In this document: positions 26,002 through 31,638 of the stretch, piece after piece | Layout: the number at the start of each line of letters is the position of its first letter | Numbering within the stretch: position 1 is the stretch's first letter | Assembly: GCA_020027805.1 (NCBI GenBank) | Contig: JAHKKQ010000002.1 | Coordinates: forward strand, 1 to 50,446 | Reading direction: 5' to 3' | Source: Candidatus Dadabacteria bacterium | GTDB taxonomy: Bacteria; Desulfobacterota_D; UBA1144; Nemesobacterales; UBA2774 | DNA length: 50,446 nt | The notes under the pieces: generated by a model | Told to the model about the DNA's origin: nothing | Database searches by the model: none | What the model saw: the letters and a program-made list of their open reading frames with translations, nothing else | Made by a program: the position numbers and the translations under genes

Positions 26002-26889
26002 TTATTTTTTTAAAGCGTAGTTTTTTGCTTTGAGCAATTTATAGTATCCGAGGACTTTTGCGATATAGTCCGTCGTCTCCGGATACGGCGGGATAGTAAA
26101 GCCGTGCTTAATGACCGCCCCCTTGCCGGCATTATATGCGGCCAGAGAGAGGCTCATGTCTCCGTCGAAATATTCGAGCAGGTCTTTCAAATATTGGACC
26201 CCTCCCTCCATATTATCCTTGGCGTCGAAGGGATCGCTCACCCCGTAATCGTCAGCGGTTGCCGGTATGAGCTGCATGATCCCCTGCGCGTTCTTGGGAG
26301 ATACGGCGTTCGGGTCGAAGTTCGATTCTGTTTTTATAACGGCCTTCACGAGATAAGGGTCGACCCCGTGTCTCTCGCTCAGATTAAGTATGTCCTTGTC
26401 ATATTCAGTGGTGAATTCATCCGAGAATATGAACTTTGTACTGCCGTCTTCGGGAAGTATTATTCTGTATCTCGAAAGGGCGGAGGGTTTGTTAAAAACG
26501 ACGGTGGGCATCTTGTTCCGGCATTCCATGGTCTCGAATTTTCCCGACCTCTCGAGGAGTACGGCGCAGTTGGATATCTCGACTACCTTCACGGTTTCGG
26601 AATTTACGAGGTCGAGCACGTCTCCCCGAATATACGAGCCCAGCTCCCCGGTGACGGGGTTCTTTATCATTGCCTTCGATACCCCGCCGCTCGTGAGCGT
26701 GCCCAGAAGAATCAGGCGGAGGCTCGTGTTAGTTACCTCGACCGAAAGGATTTTGTTTTTCTCCGCAAGGGATTCCGAGACCGGGTCGTCCTCGCGGTAA
26801 GAGTCTGCCGAATTAGCTGAATAAACGGGTATAGGAAGCATGAAGATTATTCCTGATAAACATAGGAGTGTCAGGAGAGGTTTCTTCAT
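26002..26889 (-). CDS. Lytic transglycosylase with N-terminal GspC HR-like domain
   Basis: 295 residues. A signal peptide (KPLLTLLCLSGIIFMLPIPV) sends it to the periplasm. Residues about 55-123 (LRLILLGTLTSGGVSKAM, GELGSYIRGDVLDLV, NCAVLLERSGKFETM) follow the pattern of the HR domain of type II secretion GspC. Residues about 165-290 are an SLT domain: catalytic Glu188 in KTESNFDPNAVSPKNAQG, then IMQLIPATA and LAAYNAGKGAV. It should cut peptidoglycan glycan strands. Fusion to a GspC-like domain is unusual and suggests a partner with an N0-type domain; see the orphan at 13435-13872. Monocistronic. A 14-base palindrome lies 18 bases upstream of the start. Confidence 0.9.
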   Translation of the reverse strand: MKKPLLTLLCLSGIIFMLPIPVYSANSADSYREDDPVSESLAEKNKILSVEVTNTSLRLILLGTLTSGGVSKAMIKNPVTGELGSYIRGDVLDLVNSETVKVVEISNCAVLLERSGKFETMECRNKMPTVVFNKPSALSRYRIILPEDGSTKFIFSDEFTTEYDKDILNLSERHGVDPYLVKAVIKTESNFDPNAVSPKNAQGIMQLIPATADDYGVSDPFDAKDNMEGGVQYLKDLLEYFDGDMSLSLAAYNAGKGAVIKHGFTIPPYPETTDYIAKVLGYYKLLKAKNYALKK

Positions 26890-26906
26890 TGAGAGAGATA
26901 CTCTTT

Positions 26907-26920
26907 TGAAACTAGTTTCA
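26907..26920. promoter_or_regulatory. 14-base palindrome upstream of the transglycosylase gene
   Basis: TGAAACTAGTTTCA is perfectly self-complementary and lies 18 bases before the ATG at 26889. A dimeric regulator could bind here. No consensus regulator was recognised. Confidence 0.4.
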
Positions 26921-26974
26921 GAATAAATGATAGAGGGGCAAAAGTAAATAAATATTTTCAGTCTGTACGGTACT

Positions 26975-27072
26975 GGTTCGCTCCCGGCGGACCCTCAGGC
27001 ACGCAGGACGGAATCCGCGGCAGGCCTCTGCCGCTGCAGGGAGGATATTGCTCCACTGCGGATGGACGAACC
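26975..27072. repeat. Nested inverted repeats, possible structured RNA
   Basis: Outer arms GGTTCG (26975-26980) / CGAACC (27067-27072), middle arms ATCCGC (27013-27018) / GCGGAT (27058-27063), inner hairpin GCGGCAG (27017-27023) / CTGCCGC (27028-27034) with a four-base loop, and GGAG / CTCC (around 27041-27054). The middle and inner stems share two bases and cannot both be complete. The element is in the 187-base gap between the DUF35 and transglycosylase genes. I could not match it to 4.5S, 6S or another known RNA. Confidence 0.4.
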
Positions 27073-27076
27073 CCGG

Positions 27077-27493
27077 TTAATTGGTAACGGGGACGAATTT
27101 ATAAGATTTTACGTCTTTCCCGTCTTTCGATTTCTTCACTGTCCCTACTGTAACTCCCATCCTTTGACCGATTTTTAGTCCTTCCGGGTCATTCGTTTCC
27201 ACCTGTGCCATGACCCTGACTCCCTCGGGAAAGTCTACCAGAGCGAGCGCGTAGGGGACGGGGAACTCGGGCATGCTCCTCCTCACGACCGTAAAGGAAT
27301 GAAGCTCGCCCGTGGGGCTCAGGAGTCTTTCTTCGACTTCATCCGAGAAACTCACAGGGTCGGCCAGGTACTTGGGGAATGTCCAGTTGTTCGACTCTTT
27401 CGAGTATCCGGCCACGAGCCTTACCCTGCCTTCTTTGTCTATATTGAACAGCTCCGGGAATAAAACTTCGTCCTTATCTGAAATCTCTGCCAT
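27077..27493 (-). CDS. DUF35-type OB-fold protein lacking the zinc cysteines
   Basis: 138 residues. The C-terminal OB-fold pattern (LSPTGELHSFTVVRRSMPEF, YALALVDFPEGVRVMAQVE, KIGQRMGVTVGTVK) is that of DUF35 proteins, which often accompany thiolases or acyl-CoA enzymes. In most members the N-terminal rubredoxin-like segment carries two CxxC pairs; this one has no cysteine at all in that segment (GYSKESNNWTFPKYLADP). It therefore cannot bind zinc in the usual way. No thiolase gene is nearby. It is divergent from thiD. Confidence 0.78.
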   Translation of the reverse strand: MAEISDKDEVLFPELFNIDKEGRVRLVAGYSKESNNWTFPKYLADPVSFSDEVEERLLSPTGELHSFTVVRRSMPEFPVPYALALVDFPEGVRVMAQVETNDPEGLKIGQRMGVTVGTVKKSKDGKDVKSYKFVPVTN

Positions 27494-27558
27494 AACTCCG
27501 GTATCTCCTTTCGTTATTTTTGCTGAGAATATATTACATTTAAATTTTATTTAGTCTA

Positions 27559-27687
27559 GGGCGGGGATACAGGCCTGTTTGTAAAGGTTATAAAACCTTT
27601 GTAGAATAAAACGGCGTGGGTCGAAAGGTTCCTAGAGCACTGACAATTGCGGGTTCCGATTCGGGGGGAGGGGCGGGGATACAGGCC
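27559..27687 (+). repeat. 17-base direct repeat linking the thiD leader and coding region
   Basis: GGGCGGGGATACAGGCC occurs at 27559-27575, upstream of the gene, and again at 27671-27687 inside thiD, where it encodes part of GGGAGIQAD. Between them a hairpin AAAGGTT (27583-27589) / AACCTTT (27594-27600) lies just before the GTG start, and the first copy runs into the palindrome ACAGGCCTGT (27569-27578). Confidence 0.55.
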
Positions 27688-28416
27688 GACCTCAAGACGT
27701 TTACCGCCTTCAGGGTCTTCGGTATGTCGGTAATAACGTCTGTGACCGCCCAGAATACCCTGTCCGTTCTGGGTGTTTCGGACCTGCCCGCGGGGTTCGT
27801 CGAGCTTCAGATGGACGCCGTCCTTGGCGATATCGGCGCCGATGCCGTTAAAACCGGGATGCTGTCGAATAAGGAGATAGTTTCAGCCGTATCGAAAAAA
27901 ATCAGGGAATACGGGATTAAGAATCTGGTAGTCGACCCGGTCATGATATCGAAGGGGGGTGACACGCTTCTCGATGCCGGGGCCCGGGAGGCGATGGTGA
28001 GCGAGCTCTTCAAATTGGCCCTGATAGTCACCCCGAATATCCCGGAAGCGGAAGAAATAACAGCATCGAAGATATCCTCCCTCTCCGGAATGAAGCAGGC
28101 CGCGGAAGCCATAAAGTCGCTGGGCCCGGAATATGTGCTCGTCAAGGGAGGGCATCTCGAAAATCTCCCCGACGCGATAGACGTCTTTTACGACGGGCAC
28201 AGCCACTACGAGCTGAAGGCGCCCAGAATCGATACGACAAATACACACGGCACCGGCTGCACCTATTCCGCGGCCGTCTGCGCCGCGCTTGCCGCGGGGT
28301 TCTCCCCGCTCGACGCGGTAAAGGAGGCGAAGGACTACGTGACTTATGCGATCATGAGTTCTTTCGATCTCGGGAAGGGGCACGGGCCGTTAAACCATTT
28401 CTGGAAATTCGAATGA
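27616..28416 (+). CDS. thiD: Hydroxymethylpyrimidine/phosphomethylpyrimidine kinase
   Basis: 266 residues. It phosphorylates the pyrimidine precursor of thiamine twice (HMP to HMP-PP). Ribokinase-fold signatures: AGSDSGGGAGIQADLKTF, MTSVTAQNT-like VITSVTAQNT, VTPNIPEAEEI, and DTTNTHGTGCTYSAA, where the catalytic Asp precedes the anion-hole GTGC motif. The start is a GTG at 27616 with a poor ribosome site, and no ATG is near. No TPP riboswitch is visible upstream. It ends 17 bases before folD, so the two are likely co-transcribed. Confidence 0.96.
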   Translation: MGRKVPRALTIAGSDSGGGAGIQADLKTFTAFRVFGMSVITSVTAQNTLSVLGVSDLPAGFVELQMDAVLGDIGADAVKTGMLSNKEIVSAVSKKIREYGIKNLVVDPVMISKGGDTLLDAGAREAMVSELFKLALIVTPNIPEAEEITASKISSLSGMKQAAEAIKSLGPEYVLVKGGHLENLPDAIDVFYDGHSHYELKAPRIDTTNTHGTGCTYSAAVCAALAAGFSPLDAVKEAKDYVTYAIMSSFDLGKGHGPLNHFWKFE

Positions 28417-28432
28417 CGAAGGAGAGCCTCAA

Positions 28433-29287
28433 GTGGCCAAAATCATAGACGGGAAACTGGTCTCACAGCATATCAGGGATGAGGTTGCGGAAGGGGTGGA
28501 AAGGCTAAAGGGGGAAACGGGGGTAACGGCCGGTCTCGCGGCTGTGCTCGTCGGGGATGACCCGGCGTCTGAAATATATGTCAGGAATAAGAGAAAGGCC
28601 TGTACCGAAGTGGGCATGTACTCCGAAGAACTCAGGCTCCCGGGAGAAACGACCGAGGAGGAACTGCTCTCGCTTGTAGACAAGCTGAACGGGGATGAGA
28701 ACATACACGGCATATTAGTGCAGCTCCCGCTGCCATCTCAGATAAGCGAAACGAAAATTCTGAGGGCGGTATCCCCGCTTAAAGACGTGGACGGGTTCCA
28801 TCCCTATAACGTGGGCCTCCTCGTGGAGGGGAAGCCGAGGTTCATATCGTGCACGCCGCACGGGATCATCAAGATGCTCGACTTTTACAAGATAGGCATA
28901 GAGGGGAAGGAGGCTGTAGTGGTGGGAAGGAGCAATATAGTCGGGAAGCCCGTTTCGATACTCCTGCTCCACCGCCATGCGACCGTGACCATCTGCCATT
29001 CCCGCACGAAGCCGCTCGACGAGGTAACACGAAGGGCCGACATCCTGGTGGCGGCGATCGGACGGGCCGATTTCATCACGGCGGGTATGGTCAAGGAAGG
29101 GGCGGTCGTCATAGACGTCGGCATTAACCGCAACATGGACGGAAAGCTCACGGGGGACGTGGATTTTGAAGGGGTGAGCCAAAAAGCCTCCTATATCACT
29201 CCTGTTCCGGGCGGGGTGGGGCCCATGACGATAGCGATGCTGCTCTGGAATACCCTCGAGTCCGCCAGGAATTTCGCCTCCTCGTAA
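28433..29287 (+). CDS. folD: Methylenetetrahydrofolate dehydrogenase/cyclohydrolase
   Basis: 284 residues. Bifunctional cytoplasmic enzyme that interconverts 5,10-methylene-, methenyl- and 10-formyl-tetrahydrofolate. Signatures: YVRNKRKACTEVG with the catalytic Lys, KDVDGFHPYNVG, GRSNIVGKPVS for NADP and PVPGGVGPMTIAML. The start is GTG with GGAGAG seven bases upstream. It follows thiD by 17 bases. It converges on folK; the gap holds DnaA-box-like sites. Confidence 0.97.
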   Translation: MAKIIDGKLVSQHIRDEVAEGVERLKGETGVTAGLAAVLVGDDPASEIYVRNKRKACTEVGMYSEELRLPGETTEEELLSLVDKLNGDENIHGILVQLPLPSQISETKILRAVSPLKDVDGFHPYNVGLLVEGKPRFISCTPHGIIKMLDFYKIGIEGKEAVVVGRSNIVGKPVSILLLHRHATVTICHSRTKPLDEVTRRADILVAAIGRADFITAGMVKEGAVVIDVGINRNMDGKLTGDVDFEGVSQKASYITPVPGGVGPMTIAMLLWNTLESARNFASS

Positions 29288-29301
29288 AAAGCGTCCGGGC
29301 C

Positions 29302-29342
29302 TGTGGATAACCTGCTGATATAGACAACTACGGTTATCCACA
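29302..29342. promoter_or_regulatory. Two perfect DnaA boxes in inverted orientation
   Basis: TGTGGATAA (29302-29310) is the reverse complement of the DnaA box TTATCCACA, which itself occurs at 29334-29342. The two extend to an 11-base inverted repeat (TGTGGATAACC / GGTTATCCACA) with a 19-base spacer containing AGACAACT. A third near-box TGTTGATAA (one mismatch) is at 29457-29465. Whether this is an origin, a DnaA regulatory site or chance is not known. Confidence 0.6.
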
Positions 29343-29358
29343 AGAAACTCCGTTCTGG

Positions 29359-29405
29359 GTGAGAAAATAGCTTAACCTACTAAGACAACTGTGTTATTTT
29401 CTCAC
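29359..29405. repeat. Second inverted repeat in the folD-folK gap
   Basis: Perfect 11-base arms GTGAGAAAATA (29359-29369) and TATTTTCTCAC (29395-29405), spacer 25 bases. The spacer contains AGACAACT (29383-29390), the same octamer as in the spacer of the DnaA-box pair (29322-29329). A 21-base near-palindrome (29458-29478) overlaps the folK stop. Confidence 0.55.
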
Positions 29406-29473
29406 GGCTGAATGTTAATCCCTGTTGAGAAATCTCTTAATATCCTGTTCCGGGGATGTTGATAAACTGTTTA

Positions 29474-29977
29474 TTAACGTGGAAATAATGTGGAAGGGCC
29501 GCCCACTTTTTTAACCGGTTGTCCATCCCCGAGTTTCTCGCACAGCTCCCGGACCGTGACCCCGAATACCGGGTGTATTTTCCCGGGCATTATTTCGGAG
29601 AGGGGTTCGAGGACGAACCTTCTCAAGTGGGCCTGAGGATGCGGCAATTTCAAATCGGGGGTATCGATCGTCAGCCCGTCGTAGAAAATTAAATCGATGT
29701 CTATCGTCCTCGGCCCCCATCTTTCGCCCCTGACCCTGCCCAGTCTGTCCTCCACTCCCCGCGTGAGGCTCATAAGCGCAGGCGGAGGGAGCGCGGTTTC
29801 TATCTCCGCCGCGCAGTTTATGAAATCGGGCTGGTCTACGTTCCCTACGGGCCCTGTTTCATAAACCGAGGACACTTTCAAAATTTCGGCGAAGCCCGAG
29901 ATTTCTTCCAGGGCTTTCCTGCAGTTGCCTATTCTGTCTCCCAGGTTTGATCCGATACTGATAACGGCGTTTGGCAT
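29474..29977 (-). CDS. folK: 6-hydroxymethyl-7,8-dihydropterin pyrophosphokinase
   Basis: 167 residues. Transfers pyrophosphate from ATP to hydroxymethyl-dihydropterin in folate synthesis. Signatures: SIGSNLGDRIGN, VYETGPVG and WGPRTIDIDLIFYDG, with the metal-binding aspartates of the last. Stand-alone, not fused to folB or folP. The ATG at 29977 gives a normal N-terminus (MPNAVISIGSN). Its stop codon lies inside a near-palindrome. Convergent with folD. Confidence 0.95.
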   Translation of the reverse strand: MPNAVISIGSNLGDRIGNCRKALEEISGFAEILKVSSVYETGPVGNVDQPDFINCAAEIETALPPPALMSLTRGVEDRLGRVRGERWGPRTIDIDLIFYDGLTIDTPDLKLPHPQAHLRRFVLEPLSEIMPGKIHPVFGVTVRELCEKLGDGQPVKKVGGPSTLFPR

Positions 29978-30052
29978 GAGTTAAGTTTAAATAACAATTT
30001 TTTGACTATCCATCCGCCCTCCATAAACTTATATAAAGTGAGGTGAAACGAA

Positions 30053-30328
30053 ATGGCGCTATTATCCGAAGCCGAAATAGAAGAAGGGCTCAACGGTCTC
30101 AGGGGCTGGGAGAAAAAGGGGAGCGAGATCGTCAAGGTTTACAAGAACAGGAATTTCGTCGAATCGGTCGGTTTCGTGAATAAAGTAGCCATACTCGCCG
30201 AGAAGGCCGACCACCATCCCGACATCCTGATCCGGTACAAAAACGTGACTTTGACCCTGTCGACGCACAGCCAGGGCGGGTTGACCGGGAAGGATTTTAA
30301 GCTCGCCGGGGAAATCGACGCCCTTTAG
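30053..30328 (+). CDS. phhB: 4a-hydroxytetrahydrobiopterin dehydratase (pterin carbinolamine dehydratase)
   Basis: 91 residues. Small soluble enzyme recycling the carbinolamine form of pterin cofactors; some bacterial members serve other pterin or folate roles. The active-site motif is KADHHPDI (the family motif is [EDKH]xHHP). The C-terminal STHSQGGLTGKDFKLAGEID also matches. GAGGTG precedes the ATG by nine bases. It is divergent from folK. The pairing with folK and folD may be functional, but no phenylalanine hydroxylase gene is in the window. Confidence 0.9.
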   Translation: MALLSEAEIEEGLNGLRGWEKKGSEIVKVYKNRNFVESVGFVNKVAILAEKADHHPDILIRYKNVTLTLSTHSQGGLTGKDFKLAGEIDAL

Positions 30329-30333
30329 TAAAA

Positions 30334-30612
30334 TTAATTTTTTTTGCCCTTCTCTATGACCTCGTAGTCTTCCCTGTCGAGAACTATGGTCGTTCTGCCG
30401 TCCTCATCGATGGTTCTGAATTTCTTCTTGCTCTTGGGGGAGAAAAGTCTCATTACGCCGAATATAATAAGCGCGACTCCTACCGCGATTCCAAGAAAAA
30501 ATCCGAACAGCAAGAGTATTGCGAGCACCACGATCCCCAATAAAAGGACGAGTGGTATGAGATATGCAGGCGGCTTACCCTGATAAAAGTAGATTTTAGG
30601 TCTGGGGTTCAT
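30334..30612 (-). CDS. Small membrane protein, unknown
   Basis: 92 residues from the ATG at 30612, which has GGAGG five bases upstream; a TTG at 30630 would add six residues. About two membrane segments (YLIPLVLLLGIVVLAILLL and FFLGIAVGVALIIFGVM) are followed by a basic stretch (SPKSKKKFR) and an acidic tail. No family recognised. Located after moxR on the same strand, so it may be its partner or just a neighbour. Confidence 0.7.
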   Translation of the reverse strand: MNPRPKIYFYQGKPPAYLIPLVLLLGIVVLAILLLFGFFLGIAVGVALIIFGVMRLFSPKSKKKFRTIDEDGRTTIVLDREDYEVIEKGKKN

Positions 30613-30684
30613 TTTGCCCTCCGCGTTCAACGCTCAATCGAATAAGAACCTTGATATAGTCTACCATTATTCTATCGATAACTG

Positions 30685-31626
30685 CTAAATCGGCACCTTT
30701 ACGCTTTCCAGCACCACTTTAATCGCCTCTTCCTCGCCTCCCCGGCCCAGGCGGCGTTCGCTTCTGACGACGACCCTGTGCGCGAGGACAGGGACCGCCA
30801 TCTTCTTGACGTCCTCGGGGATGCAGTATGTTCTTCCACCGATTAGAGCGAGAGCCTGCGCCGCGCTCTTGAGTGCAATCGCCCCCCTCGGGCTCACCCC
30901 GAGCTCGAACATCCCGGGGTTTCTGGTTTCCGTTATTATCGCGAGAATATAGTCCAGTATGGAATCGTCTACTCTCACCCTCTCGGAAAATTTCTGGAGC
31001 ATTACGACTTCTTCGCTTGATATTACCGGGTTAATGCCGTCCCACGAGCTTACGGGGCTCGATGTCGAGAGAATCTCCCTTTCGCTCTCCCTGTCGGGAT
31101 AGCCTATGCTGATCCTTATTGCGAAGCGGTCGAGCTGGTTCTCAGGGAGCGGGAAAGTGCCCTTGTATTCGAACGGGTTCTGGGTAGCTATTACCATAAA
31201 AGGTTTCGGAATATCGTGGGCGGTCCCGTCTATGGTGGCCTTCGCCTCGTTCATCGCCTCGAGCAGCGCACTCTGGGTCTTTGGTGTGGCCCTGTTTATC
31301 TCGTCGGCGAGGACCACGTTGGCGAATATGGGGCCCGGTTTGAATATAAAATCCCCTGTCGACTGATCGAGCACGGAAACCCCCAGTATGTCGGATGGAA
31401 GCAGGTCGCTCGTGAACTGGATCCTCTTGAAACTGAGGGCCGTCGACCTGGCTAAAGCGTGGGCCAGTGTGGTTTTCCCGACCCCCGGGACGTCCTCTAT
31501 CAGCATGTGCGACCTCGAGAGAAGGGCTACAATCGCCGTTTTGACTATCTCGGGTTTGCCCTTTATCACACCGCTTATGTTTACTTCGAGACTTCGTATC
31601 TTTCCTGTGAGCTCGGACGGTTCCAA
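30685..31626 (-). CDS. MoxR-family AAA+ ATPase
   Basis: 313 residues. Walker A VPGVGKTTLAHALA, Walker B VVLADEINRATPKTQSALLE and sensor 1 VIATQNPFEYKGTFPLPENQ are diagnostic of MoxR. C-terminal lid present (SPRGAIALKSAAQALALIGG). MoxR proteins act as chaperone-like ATPases and are usually encoded beside a DUF58 and a von Willebrand A protein; neither is adjacent here. Start is TTG at 31626, preceded by AGGGGA. It lies in the same frame as secA, four codons after its TAG stop. Confidence 0.93.
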   Translation of the reverse strand: MEPSELTGKIRSLEVNISGVIKGKPEIVKTAIVALLSRSHMLIEDVPGVGKTTLAHALARSTALSFKRIQFTSDLLPSDILGVSVLDQSTGDFIFKPGPIFANVVLADEINRATPKTQSALLEAMNEAKATIDGTAHDIPKPFMVIATQNPFEYKGTFPLPENQLDRFAIRISIGYPDRESEREILSTSSPVSSWDGINPVISSEEVVMLQKFSERVRVDDSILDYILAIITETRNPGMFELGVSPRGAIALKSAAQALALIGGRTYCIPEDVKKMAVPVLAHRVVVRSERRLGRGGEEEAIKVVLESVKVPI

Positions 31627-31638
31627 ACCGGGATTCCC

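Noticed and set aside
27494..27615. TPP riboswitch upstream of thiD
   Set aside because: The conserved CUGAGA and ACCUGA elements are absent.
30685..31626. MoxR as part of a MoxR-DUF58-vWA system
   Set aside because: Neither partner is encoded nearby; only a small two-segment membrane protein follows.
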